Source: Clostridiales bacterium
Lineage (GTDB): Bacteria; Bacillota; Clostridia; Christensenellales; CAG-138
Direction: 5' to 3'
DNA: 17,057 bases
NCBI GenBank assembly: GCA_012511925.1
Contig: JAAZFD010000290.1
Coordinates: 1 to 17,057 of the forward strand
Position numbers and translations under genes: made by a program. Every line of letters starts with the position of its first letter. Positions within the stretch are counted from its first letter, which is position 1. Below are positions 1 to 7,307 of this stretch, piece by piece. A model generated the notes under the pieces. It was given only the letters and a program-made list of their open reading frames with translations, had not been told where the DNA came from and made no database searches.

Positions 1-948
<948 letters not shown>

Positions 949-984
949 GGGTACGTCAGGCACGAGGAACGTTAAGGCACGTTC

Positions 985-1030
985 TTGGGGCGTCGCCCCC
1001 AACCCCATTACTTTTTTGAAAGAAAAGTAA
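985..1030. repeat. Double hairpin: GC-rich palindrome plus TTACTTTT/AAAAGTAA palindrome
   Basis: The first element is GGGGCG-T-CGCCCC, flanked by TT and CAA, at about 985-1002. The second is TTACTTTT (1008-1015) paired with AAAAGTAA (1023-1030) across a 7-base loop. The same kind of second element recurs at 1431-1450, which suggests a repeated intergenic module rather than a simple terminator. Confidence 0.6.
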
Positions 1031-1225
1031 CAAAAGAACAAGGTAGGGAAGCATTGTTTTGCCGTTCCTCTTATGTTTGTGTCCACAAAACGGGCATACT
1101 ATCACTGGTATTCGCAGAAAACCAAATCAAATGCGTAGCAATATAACTATGAGCGAAGCGAATAATCTTACTACCCGTTAGGCAATTTTATAGCACGCTT
1201 GCACCCCTGTTATCCCAAACCCCAG

Positions 1226-1240
1226 CAGGGTTTCACCCTG
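1226..1240. repeat. CAGGGT/ACCCTG hairpin, copy 1
   Basis: CAGGGT (1226-1231), loop TTC, ACCCTG (1235-1240). A near-identical unit occurs at 1410-1423, so this is one copy of a repeated element. Confidence 0.6.
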
Positions 1241-1249
1241 CACAGAGTG

Positions 1250-1278
1250 TCGCAAAAGTGGATACTCCACTTTTGCGA
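1250..1278. repeat. Perfect 12-bp inverted repeat
   Basis: TCGCAAAAGTGG (1250-1261) and its exact reverse complement (1267-1278) flank the 5-base loop ATACT. There is no T tract after it, so it is not a typical terminator in either direction. Confidence 0.75.
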
Positions 1279-1409
1279 ATAGAAATTTGCCTAAAAACCT
1301 ACGGTCTTTCGGGCGGCAAATTCAAGCCGTACACGCTGCCAAAAACGAATGTTGATACTGAGGGATACCCCCCAGACCCCCCATGCACCGGGTTTATCGA
1401 AAGTCTGAG

Positions 1410-1450
1410 CAGGGTTACACCCTACACCCACTACTTTTTTCAAAAAGTAG
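1410..1450. repeat. CAGGGT hairpin copy 2 plus CTACTTTTT/AAAAAGTAG palindrome
   Basis: AGGGT-TAC-ACCCT at 1411-1423 repeats the hairpin at 1226-1240. It is followed by CTACTTTTT (1431-1439), TC, and AAAAAGTAG (1442-1450), which parallels the element at 1008-1030. The order of a C-rich hairpin then a T-rich palindrome then AGCAAAA is the same in both places. Confidence 0.6.
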
Positions 1451-1486
1451 CAAAAACAAAATTAAGTAAACTGATTCCATAAGTAT

Positions 1487-1526
1487 TGTAGGGGAGGATT
1501 TTGCTATCCTCCCGTTTGTTTTTTAA
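1487..1526 (+). terminator. Rho-independent terminator, member of a dispersed GTAGGGG hairpin family
   Basis: GGGAGGAT (1492-1499), loop TTTGCT, ATCCTCCC (1506-1513), then GTTTGTTTTTT. This is the only strong plus-strand terminator after serS, about 545 bases downstream of the stop. Its TTGTAGGGG...CCCG frame matches the hairpins at 5195-5221 and 7221-7246. Confidence 0.75.
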
Positions 1527-1637
1527 TAGATAAAGCGGCGAACACACGCATTGCCGTCCAACATTTTTTTAGCGAATGACTATGATTATTAGTTGCAATG
1601 CTACCGAGTGGCGACTTTTTTCTAAACTCTAAGTTCC

Positions 1638-2321
1638 CTATACCTCAATCGCCCTACAATTCGCAACACTATATATCGTATTCTGCGCCACGATTAAAGA
1701 ATCAAGCACCGCAATTCCATAGCCAATAAGCCGCTTTTTCAGATTGTTAAAAGCATCTATATCTGCTTGACTTGGCGTAGCAGGACCATTCGGATGATTA
1801 TGCACCAAAAACAATCCGCAACTTTGCAAATCGGGCTTGGCTATGAGAATATCCCGAATTTTCAGCCTTGCATACGAAACATGATTGCTTGTTAGCACGC
1901 TTGAATTAACTAACTCCATTTTTTCGTTCACAAAAAGTAAAGAAATCGCTTCGTTTTTTGCATTGCGATACATATTGGCTGTGCAGGAAGCTAATGCTTC
2001 TAGGCTATTAAGCGGCTTTTTTGCCTTTGCCTTAGTTACGCTATCCTCATTTGTAAAGGCTAATGCACATAATGCAAGCAAGCAGGCTGTACTGTTTTCT
2101 GTTTGCAGCGATGTAATTCTATCTAACATTAAAGGGTGATTTAGCAGGTTAGAAATGCACTCGTATTTTTTGAAAATCAACTCTGCTGTTTTTTCGCTTT
2201 CGTCTTTTCCGCTTGTGAAACTGATTAGATTATTTAATAGGCATAACTCCTGCTCATTGCGTTTTTGTTTTAACGCTTCGAAGTTTGGAATTATGCCACT
2301 TTCTTTCGTATTGGTTGTCAT
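1638..2321 (-). CDS. radC: RadC-family JAB/JAMM domain protein
   Basis: 227-residue RadC-like protein. The C-terminal half has the JAMM metal-binding signature: H174-N-H176-P-N-G, then S184 and D187. This is preceded by NEAISLLFVN (about 123-132), matching the central strand of the fold. The N-terminal half (about 20-110) aligns loosely with the helical region of RadC, although no helix-hairpin-helix motif was recognised. The family is named for an old DNA-repair phenotype, and its biochemical role remains unsettled. It ends in TAG. It starts 9 bases after the DUF1292 gene stops, with a poor ribosome binding site, so it is probably translated as the last gene of the ireB operon, perhaps by coupling. 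Family is confident; function is not. Confidence 0.85.
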   Translation of the reverse strand: MTTNTKESGIIPNFEALKQKRNEQELCLLNNLISFTSGKDESEKTAELIFKKYECISNLLNHPLMLDRITSLQTENSTACLLALCALAFTNEDSVTKAKAKKPLNSLEALASCTANMYRNAKNEAISLLFVNEKMELVNSSVLTSNHVSYARLKIRDILIAKPDLQSCGLFLVHNHPNGPATPSQADIDAFNNLKKRLIGYGIAVLDSLIVAQNTIYSVANCRAIEV

Positions 2322-2330
2322 TTATTCGTC

Positions 2331-2645
2331 TTACTCTTCGTCTGAATCTTCTGAATCATCATCTAATTCTTCGAGCAGGCGGAGGAATTCGTCAAACACC
2401 TCGTTCAATAACACATCGTTGTCTATGGTTTTGTATGTGTCCTCGCCTGATTTGGTTTCGATTCTAAGGATTAGCACCTCGTCATCGTCCATTCCCTCAA
2501 CCTCGTCCAATGGCATAAGTGCAACATATTTTTCGCCCTCGTATTTGAAAGTCAACACATGGTCGAAATGCACATCGTTGCCTGCTTCATCTTTTAATAT
2601 TACTTCTTGGAACTCGTCCTTATTGAAATTTTCGTCAATACTCAT
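2331..2645 (-). CDS. DUF1292 protein (YrzB-like)
   Basis: 104 residues, very acidic, with a Asp/Glu-rich tail (about 90-104). The pattern of EVILKDEAGNDVHFDHVLTF followed by a YVALMPLDE strand is typical of DUF1292. In Firmicutes these genes sit directly after ruvX, as here: the gap to ruvX is 14 bases, with GAGGGG (2651-2656) as ribosome binding site ahead of the ATG. No function is established for the family and none is visible in the sequence. The product should be a small soluble cytoplasmic protein. Confidence 0.85.
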   Translation of the reverse strand: MSIDENFNKDEFQEVILKDEAGNDVHFDHVLTFKYEGEKYVALMPLDEVEGMDDDEVLILRIETKSGEDTYKTIDNDVLLNEVFDEFLRLLEELDDDSEDSDEE

Positions 2646-2659
2646 TTTATCCCCTCTTT

Positions 2660-3076
2660 TTAAAAGCTATCGAGATAGCCTTGTAAAATTATAGCCGCAG
2701 CGATTTTATCCACTGTACCCTTTTGCTTTTTAGATTTTACCATTCCATCATTTATTAGTCTTTTTGCGGAAACCGAAGTTAAGCGCTCGTCAAAAAAATC
2801 ATGCTCAAAGTCATGTCTTTTTAGTATTTCATTTGCAAAATCACGCACCTTGTCGGCTTGAAAGCCCTCCGAGCCGTCCATATTCTTTGGCAAACCAAAC
2901 AACAGCTTTACAGGCTGATATTTTTTTGCAAGGCTTATTATATACTCACAATCACGCTCGATATCGCCTGTTCGGGTGTAGGTTTCAAGCCCCTGTGCTG
3001 TTAATCCCAATAAATCGCTTACTGCTAAGCCAACCCGAACATCGCCAACATCAAGCGCAAGAATTCTTTGCATCAT
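2660..3076 (-). CDS. ruvX: Putative Holliday junction resolvase / pre-16S rRNA nuclease, YqgF family
   Basis: 138 residues, full length for the RNase H-like YqgF/RuvX family, which acts in 16S rRNA 5'-end maturation and has been proposed as a Holliday junction resolvase. Visible motifs: [17 protein letters not shown] at the N-terminus with catalytic-type D9, [11 protein letters not shown] (58-68), the DERLTS loop (96-101), and a C-terminal [14 protein letters not shown] with D123. It overlaps the end of ireB by 4 bases (ATGA), which indicates translational coupling. The start is one of two adjacent ATG codons. The ireB-ruvX-DUF1292 order matches the conserved Firmicutes cluster that usually follows alaS; alaS is not in this window. 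Confidence 0.92.
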   Translation of the reverse strand: MMQRILALDVGDVRVGLAVSDLLGLTAQGLETYTRTGDIERDCEYIISLAKKYQPVKLLFGLPKNMDGSEGFQADKVRDFANEILKRHDFEHDFFDERLTSVSAKRLINDGMVKSKKQKGTVDKIAAAIILQGYLDSF

Positions 3077-3354
3077 TGCTTGCCCTCAATTTCACCGTTA
3101 AGGGATTCTAAATAATGCGAAACAAGCGCTTCCATAAGCTCGTCCCGCTCCATTGTGGTTATTAAAAATCTTGCGTTTTTGTAGCCTGTTACATACGTTG
3201 GGTCGCCCGAAATCAAGTAGCCTACAATTTGGTTCACAGGGTCGTAGCCCTTTTCCTTCAAGGCTGCATATACCTTTTTTAGAATATCCCTACAGGTTTC
3301 GCCACGTGCATTCTTTTTATATGTGGTTGTTAATCCGGTGTTGCCTAAATCCAT
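3073..3354 (-). CDS. ireB: IreB family regulatory protein (UPF0297/DUF965)
   Basis: 93 residues from the ATG at 3352-3354. The core is diagnostic: [33 protein letters not shown] and [15 protein letters not shown]. In Enterococcus, IreB is phosphorylated near its N-terminus by the Ser/Thr kinase IreK and affects cephalosporin tolerance. Here the N-terminus has a TTT run (residues 9-11) in the comparable region; that these are phosphosites is inference. A GTG three codons upstream also opens the frame, but CGGAGGTG (3361-3368 on the minus strand) overlaps that GTG and lies about 8 bases from the ATG, so the ATG is the better start. First gene of the operon with ruvX. Confidence 0.92.
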   Translation of the reverse strand: MDLGNTGLTTTYKKNARGETCRDILKKVYAALKEKGYDPVNQIVGYLISGDPTYVTGYKNARFLITTMERDELMEALVSHYLESLNGEIEGKQ

Positions 3355-3380
3355 CCTGTCCACCTCCGTTTACTAATTCT

Positions 3381-3409
3381 ATTATACACTGTTTTGTGAG
3401 CATTTGGAA
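3381..3409 (-). promoter_or_regulatory. Likely promoter for the ireB operon
   Basis: On the minus strand TATAAT (3381-3386) is a perfect -10. The -35 at 17 bp, TTCCAA (3404-3409), is weak. It lies 27 bases upstream of the ireB start and is divergent from the riboswitch promoter. Confidence 0.45.
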
Positions 3410-3446
3410 CACATTAGCAGAAAAAACATATATAACAGCCCCCTAT

Positions 3447-3475
3447 TTGACATTTCCACTCTCTCATGCTACTAT
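3447..3475 (+). promoter_or_regulatory. Promoter for the cobalamin riboswitch and transport operon
   Basis: TTGACA (3447-3452), 17-bp spacer, TACTAT (3470-3475) preceded by TGC, which forms an extended -10. Initiation near 3482 would place the transcript start just before the riboswitch P1 helix at 3494. Confidence 0.75.
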
Positions 3476-3493
3476 CTATTTAATTGAATAGCC

Positions 3494-3652
3494 GTATGTA
3501 TTTGCGATACGCCAACATTTGTTGAGGGAATGCGGATGAGATTTCCGAACTATCCCAGTAACCGTGAAGCTGACGAAAGGGCAGACGCCACTGTAATTAA
3601 CGGGAAGGCGCCTTAGTAGAATGAAGCAAAGTCGGGAGACCTGAATACATAT
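3494..3652 (+). promoter_or_regulatory. Cobalamin (B12) riboswitch aptamer
   Basis: The 5' strand GTATGTATT (3494-3502) pairs with AATACATAT (3644-3652), closing P1. Between them lie class-defining segments: GAGGGAATGCGG (from 3533), AACTATCCCAGTAACC, the B12-box-type GCCACTGT (3587-3594), CGGGAAGGCGCC (3601-3612), and GTCGGGAGACCTG (3631-3643). These match the adenosylcobalamin riboswitch consensus in order and spacing. Such elements bind cobalamin and shut off downstream genes. The gene order that follows (binding protein, FecCD permease, ATPase) is the expected target. Confidence 0.93.
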
Positions 3653-3837
3653 TTACTACCTGGGGTTGAGGAGGGGCTTTATTTTTATTTATCTGCCGCC
3701 CAATTCTTCCATGTGCGGTTTTTACTATTCAAGAGCTTATATGAAAAGGAGGGTTGAAGTTTTGTACGGCAAAGACCGTACCGTAATTGGTATGCACACC
3801 AAGTTTAAAGTGCGATTAAATTTTTTGGAGGAAAAAA
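3653..3837 (+). promoter_or_regulatory. Leader / expression platform after the riboswitch
   Basis: 185 bases with no clear gene. Elements seen: a weak CCGC (3696-3699)/GCGG (3715-3718) stem followed by TTTTT, which could be a poor terminator; hairpin GTACGG (3764-3769)/CCGTAC (3776-3781); hairpin TTGGT (3787-3791)/ACCAA (3798-3802); an AGGAGG-like site at 3747-3752 with no obvious gene; and the real ribosome binding site GGAGG (3827-3831). Bases 3704-3711 can pair with 3826-3833, covering that site, with one G-U pair. Translational control is therefore as plausible as termination. Confidence 0.5.
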
Positions 3838-5163
3838 ATGAAAGCAAAAAAAGCTTTTACCATCGTTGAGCTGATTATCGTTATTGCGGTAATCGGTGTG
3901 TTAGCGGCAATATTGATACCTGCATTTTCGAATATTATCAATAAAGCCAATGAAAAATCCGCTCTGTCGGATGCAAGAAACATAATGACTTCTTTTGTAA
4001 GCGAGAAGCAGGAAAACTCGGTGGTCGATAATATTGTAATGATAATCGACAAGGCAAATTCGTTTTATGTTTACGCTTATGATGATTCTGAAAATGCTCT
4101 GTTGCGTTCTGCGGACAACCCTTATAAATCTTATGAGAGCGTTGAAGCATTAGTAGCCGGTTTGAACTACACGGGCGGCGACGAAACAGGCAAGGCATTT
4201 GTTCTTTCGCTCTCTCCCGATAACCCGACAGAGTTTCACAATGTAACCAACAAATTGGGCTTTGCAGTTCATGACAACGTAACTATTTATGAGGGAGTTT
4301 TGCTGGACTCTGTTGCCCAAAGCATTTCGGGTTCTGCAACTTCCGGCATAAACTTTACGGATATGAAGGGCAGGGAAATAAGCCTGGATAAACCTGCAGA
4401 GCGAATAGTTGCGCTATCTGCTTCCGAATGTGAGATTATTTATGCGCTTGGTGCTGGCAATACCTTAGTTGGTAGGGGTGAATATTGCGATTATCCTGCC
4501 GAAGTTATGGCGGTTCCCTCTGTTCAATCGGGTTTTGAAACGAATATCGAAAGTATAATTGCGCTTAATCCCGAAGTTTTGATTATGGCTACTATGAATC
4601 AAACCGTTGAGCAGGTTGCCGCATTGGAAAACGCAGGAATTACAGTTGTTGCGATTGAAGCTTTCGATATCGAGGGAGTATATACCGCAATTCGTTTAAT
4701 AGGAAAAATAACGGGCAAAAATGCAGCTGCCGAAAGTATGGTTTCTAATATGAAAGCGGATTTTGCACAAATTGCTAATATGGCTACTGGCGACGGAACA
4801 AAGACGATTTATTTCGAGGTTTCACCGCTTGAATGGGGACTATGGACAGCAGGTAAAAATACTTTTATGAGCGAAATTGCGAATATGCTTGGCTTCAAAA
4901 ACGCTTTTGAGGACATAGACGGCTGGGCTGCCATTTCAGAAGAGCAGGTAATAGCAAGAAACCCCGACTATATAGTTACAGTTACTATGTACTATGGCGC
5001 AGGTCCGCACCCCGTTGACGAAATAAAAAATCGTGCAGGCTGGGAGGATATGCAGGCTATTTTGAACAATCATGTGTTCTTGGCGGATTCGGATACGATG
5101 ACTCGCCCCGGCCCTCGTTTGGTTGAGGGTGCTACTGCGCTGTATGAGTTCATATACGAGTAA
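3838..5163 (+). CDS. Prepilin-like N-terminal module fused to a BtuF-type cobalamin-binding domain
   Basis: 441 residues. Residues 1-6 (MKAKKA) form a short basic class III leader. F7 is +1 and E11 is the conserved +5 Glu, followed by a hydrophobic helix to about residue 32: the type IV pilin N-methylation/alpha-1 signature, with Ala rather than Gly at -1. Residues 33 to about 115 match the same region of the protein at 10197-11861. From about 173 (MKGREISLDKPAERIVAL) to the end it is a periplasmic-binding domain of the BtuF/FepB/FhuD class (PF01497-like), with ECEIIYALGAGNTLVGR, NIESIIALNPEVLIM, and WGLWTAGKNTFMSEI. No lipobox is present. GGAGG at 3827-3831 sits 6 bases before the ATG. The riboswitch upstream and the btuC/btuD-like genes downstream show that this is the operon's binding protein. 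The binding domain is sure; ligand (cobalamin) rests on context; pilus assembly versus simple membrane anchoring is unknown. Confidence 0.9.
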   Translation: MKAKKAFTIVELIIVIAVIGVLAAILIPAFSNIINKANEKSALSDARNIMTSFVSEKQENSVVDNIVMIIDKANSFYVYAYDDSENALLRSADNPYKSYESVEALVAGLNYTGGDETGKAFVLSLSPDNPTEFHNVTNKLGFAVHDNVTIYEGVLLDSVAQSISGSATSGINFTDMKGREISLDKPAERIVALSASECEIIYALGAGNTLVGRGEYCDYPAEVMAVPSVQSGFETNIESIIALNPEVLIMATMNQTVEQVAALENAGITVVAIEAFDIEGVYTAIRLIGKITGKNAAAESMVSNMKADFAQIANMATGDGTKTIYFEVSPLEWGLWTAGKNTFMSEIANMLGFKNAFEDIDGWAAISEEQVIARNPDYIVTVTMYYGAGPHPVDEIKNRAGWEDMQAILNNHVFLADSDTMTRPGPRLVEGATALYEFIYE

Positions 5164-5194
5164 ATAATAGGCGAGATTCTCATTCGTGAAAATC

Positions 5195-5221
5195 GTAGGG
5201 GCGTACCTATGTGTGCGCCCG
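5195..5221. repeat. GTAGGGGCG dispersed hairpin between the binding protein and btuC
   Basis: GGGCGTAC (5199-5206) pairs with GTGCGCCC (5213-5220) with one G-U, inside a GTAGGGG...CCCG frame. No T tract follows, so transcription can continue into the permease gene. Same family as 1487-1514 and 7221-7246. Confidence 0.6.
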
Positions 5222-5250
5222 CATAACATCACTGGGGCGATACATTCGCT

Positions 5251-6306
5251 ATGAATGGAAATATGGATAGTAAACTTAAACTAAAAAAAGAGGGCTTTGG
5301 CTCGCTTAGTTTCATAATATTTGGGGTGTTAACGCTTTTAACGCTAATTCTTTGCGTATGCGTTGGAAGCGTTAATATTCCTATTATCGATGTGTTCAAA
5401 GCGATTTACAGCACAATTTTTAGGCTGCCCATACCAGAGGGTATAGCACATTCGATTATCGTTTCTGTTCGGTTGCCGAGGGTGCTTTCCGTTGCTCTTG
5501 TGGGGATTTCTTTATCTATATGCGGTGCAGCAATGCAGGGACTACTGAAAAATCCCTTGGCTGAAGGCTCAACACTTGGTGTATCGTCTGGTGCGAGCTT
5601 GGGAGCTGTTATTGCAATCGCCTTTGGCATCACGATTCCAGGCATTCCACTTGCAGGCACTATGATAATGGCGTTAATATTCGCTTTTTTATCGCTTGTT
5701 CTCATACTTTCTTTGGCATACAGGCTGGATTTTTCGCTTTCCACGAACACAATAATTTTAATCGGAATAATATTTTCGATGTTCGTAAATAGCCTTATAA
5801 GCCTTGTAATCACATTTGCGGCTGACAAAGTTAAACATATTACTTTCTGGACAATGGGCTCATTGGCTGGCAGTACATATTTGAATGTTGCAATACTTTT
5901 CTCTGTTCTTGTGGTGTTCGGTGGGCTGATTCTGCGTTTTTCCACCGAGCTAAACGCTTTCGCAATAGGCGAGGACAACGCAAGGAATATCGGCGTAAAC
6001 ATAAAGCGTGTTAAATTTTTAATTCTGTTTAGCGTTGCTGCGATTATCGGAGTTTGCGTTTCGATTGGAGGAACTATTGGCTTTGTGGGACTTGTAGTTC
6101 CGCATATTACACGAATGCTTACAGGCTCTAATCACAAAAAGCTATTCCCTGCCACTATATTCACAGGCGCAATTTTTCTGATGCTTAGCGACTTAGCGGC
6201 AAGGGCAATTCTTTCCCCATTAGAGTTGCCTATTGGTGTTGTAACTTCATTTGTTGGCTCTATTGTTTTCGTACTCATATTTTATAGAAACAGGAAGAAA
6301 AGCTGA
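5251..6306 (+). CDS. btuC: Cobalamin ABC transporter permease, FecCD/BtuC family
   Basis: 351 residues, normal length for the family, with about ten predicted hydrophobic segments starting at residue 19. Signatures: VRLPRVL (73-79), MQGLLKNPLAEGSTLGVSSGA (95-115), the coupling region EDNARNIGVN (241-250), IGFVGLVVPHITRML (276-290), and ELPIGVVTSFVGSIVF near the end. It forms the membrane channel of a class II importer as a dimer. Starts are possible at 5251 or 5263 (MDSKLK); neither has a strong ribosome binding site. Its stop overlaps the next ATG by one base. Family members also carry heme or siderophores; the B12 riboswitch points to cobalamin. Confidence 0.9.
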   Translation: MNGNMDSKLKLKKEGFGSLSFIIFGVLTLLTLILCVCVGSVNIPIIDVFKAIYSTIFRLPIPEGIAHSIIVSVRLPRVLSVALVGISLSICGAAMQGLLKNPLAEGSTLGVSSGASLGAVIAIAFGITIPGIPLAGTMIMALIFAFLSLVLILSLAYRLDFSLSTNTIILIGIIFSMFVNSLISLVITFAADKVKHITFWTMGSLAGSTYLNVAILFSVLVVFGGLILRFSTELNAFAIGEDNARNIGVNIKRVKFLILFSVAAIIGVCVSIGGTIGFVGLVVPHITRMLTGSNHKKLFPATIFTGAIFLMLSDLAARAILSPLELPIGVVTSFVGSIVFVLIFYRNRKKS

Positions 6307-7073
6307 TGTTTTGTGCTACCGACATAAGTGTAAAAGTTCAGGATAAAATGCTGATTGAAAGCGTTTGCTTCGAATTGCATGAGGGCGATTGGCTAATGAT
6401 TACGGGCAGGAACGGCGCTGGGAAATCCACTTTAATAAATGCGATTTCGCAAAAGGTAAATTATAGTGGCAAATTCGAGTATGAGGGGCAAGACATAAAG
6501 TATTTCAAGCCAAATAATTTTGCAAAGCGAATAGGAGTTTTGAAGCAGGGGCTATCGGCTGACTACTCTTTTACAGTTGGCGAGGTGGTGAAATTAGGGC
6601 GATATGCATATTCAGGCGGAATATTTTCGGCATTAAGCGAACTTGATGAGCAGATGATTGAAAACGCTTTGGAAGTTACAGGCTTGCAAAGTATTGTTAA
6701 TCAATCCATACTTACGCTTTCGGGCGGTGAATTGCAACGCACTTTTTTGGCGCAGTTATTTGCTCAAGACCCAAAGATTTTAATATTAGACGAGCCAACA
6801 AGCCACTTGGATATAACATTTCAAAAGCAAATATTTGATTTGATAGGGGAATGGCTAAAACAAGAAAATAAAGCCGTAATCTCTGTTGTGCATGACCTAA
6901 ACCTTGCAAAAGCGTATGGAACGCATACTTTGCTGTTGAATAAAGGAAAAACGGTTGCATACGGAAAATCCAACGAGGCATTATCAAAAGAAAATTTGGA
7001 AAAAGCATATTCGATTGATGTTTATTCGCTTATGCAGGGGCTGTTGGGGAGTTGGAATGGGGCAAAAACATAA
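6306..7073 (+). CDS. btuD: Cobalamin ABC transporter ATP-binding protein, FecE/BtuD family
   Basis: 255 residues. Walker A GRNGAGKST (34-42), Q-loop region VLKQG (78-82), signature LSGGE (138-142), Walker B ILILDEP (158-164), D-loop SHLD, and switch His in VVHDLN (H196). Powers the BtuC-type permease. The ATG overlaps the btuC stop (TGATG), so the two are translationally coupled. The last codons (GAKT, stop) fall inside the GGGGCAAAAACATAAGTCC repeat also found at 7269 and 8267, so the C-terminus may have been changed by insertion or recombination of that repeat. Confidence 0.9.
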   Translation: MFCATDISVKVQDKMLIESVCFELHEGDWLMITGRNGAGKSTLINAISQKVNYSGKFEYEGQDIKYFKPNNFAKRIGVLKQGLSADYSFTVGEVVKLGRYAYSGGIFSALSELDEQMIENALEVTGLQSIVNQSILTLSGGELQRTFLAQLFAQDPKILILDEPTSHLDITFQKQIFDLIGEWLKQENKAVISVVHDLNLAKAYGTHTLLLNKGKTVAYGKSNEALSKENLEKAYSIDVYSLMQGLLGSWNGAKT

Positions 7074-7082
7074 GTCCTGCCC
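7059..7082. repeat. GGGGCAAAAACATAAGTCC repeat, copy 1 (overlaps the btuD end)
   Basis: Shares GGGGCAAAAACATAAGTCC with 7269-7295 and, with one change, with 8267-8292. The right arm is degenerate (TGCCC instead of TTGCCCC). The TAA in the repeat is the stop codon of the ATPase gene. Confidence 0.65.
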
Positions 7083-7220
7083 TCAAGTTGTCGCAAAACC
7101 CCGATAACTTAGTAGAAGAATTAAATAATAATCGAAACTTACGCTTTTTCGAAAATAGGCAGAAAACAAAGCCTTTGCGTAACTATAACCCTCGTATGGC
7201 AGAAATGTTCACCAAACAAT

Positions 7221-7246
7221 GTAGGGGCGAACCTGCGTGTTCGCAC
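7221..7246. repeat. GTAGGGGCG dispersed hairpin, degenerate copy
   Basis: GCGAAC (7227-7232) pairs with GTTCGC (7239-7244) after GTAGGG. Same family as 1487 and 5195, but the 3' CCC arm is lost. Confidence 0.5.
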
Positions 7247-7268
7247 GTTGGCACTTTATCGCAAGTCT

Positions 7269-7295
7269 GGGGGCAAAAACATAAGTCCTTGCCCC
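7269..7295. repeat. GGGGCAA...TTGCCCC hairpin, copy 2
   Basis: GGGGCAA and TTGCCCC arms flank the AAACATAAGTCC loop, 13 bases past the stop of the minus-strand lipoprotein gene. It probably acts as a transcript end or stabilising hairpin for that gene, although no T tract follows in either direction. Confidence 0.6.
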
Positions 7296-7307
7296 AACAC
7301 TTAGCTT

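Larger units (their letters stand above)
949..1637. other. Gene-free intergenic region rich in hairpins
   Basis: No convincing gene lies between serS and radC, which converge here. The stretch holds at least six inverted repeats, listed separately, and C-rich tracts around 1366-1382. A 74-codon open frame at 1258-1482 runs across several of the palindromes, has no ribosome binding site and shows no family resemblance, so I treat it as non-coding. No tRNA fold was recognised. Confidence 0.7.

Noticed and set aside
1258..1482. 74-codon open frame in the serS-radC gap
   Set aside because: It spans several palindromes, has no ribosome binding site, and its composition reflects repeat DNA.
949..1637. 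Possible CRISPR array or tRNA in the hairpin-rich gap
   Set aside because: Repeats are palindromic and irregularly spaced with no regular spacers, and no cloverleaf with a T-loop motif was seen.
3666..3869. 67-codon open frame in the riboswitch leader
   Set aside because: Its first part overlaps the leader hairpins and it runs into the fusion gene in another frame. Only its 3' part, behind AGGAGG at 3747-3752, is mentioned as a speculative leader peptide.
5406..6002. 198-codon frame antisense to btuC
   Set aside because: It is a shadow of the strongly conserved permease on the plus strand and has no recognisable motif or start signal.
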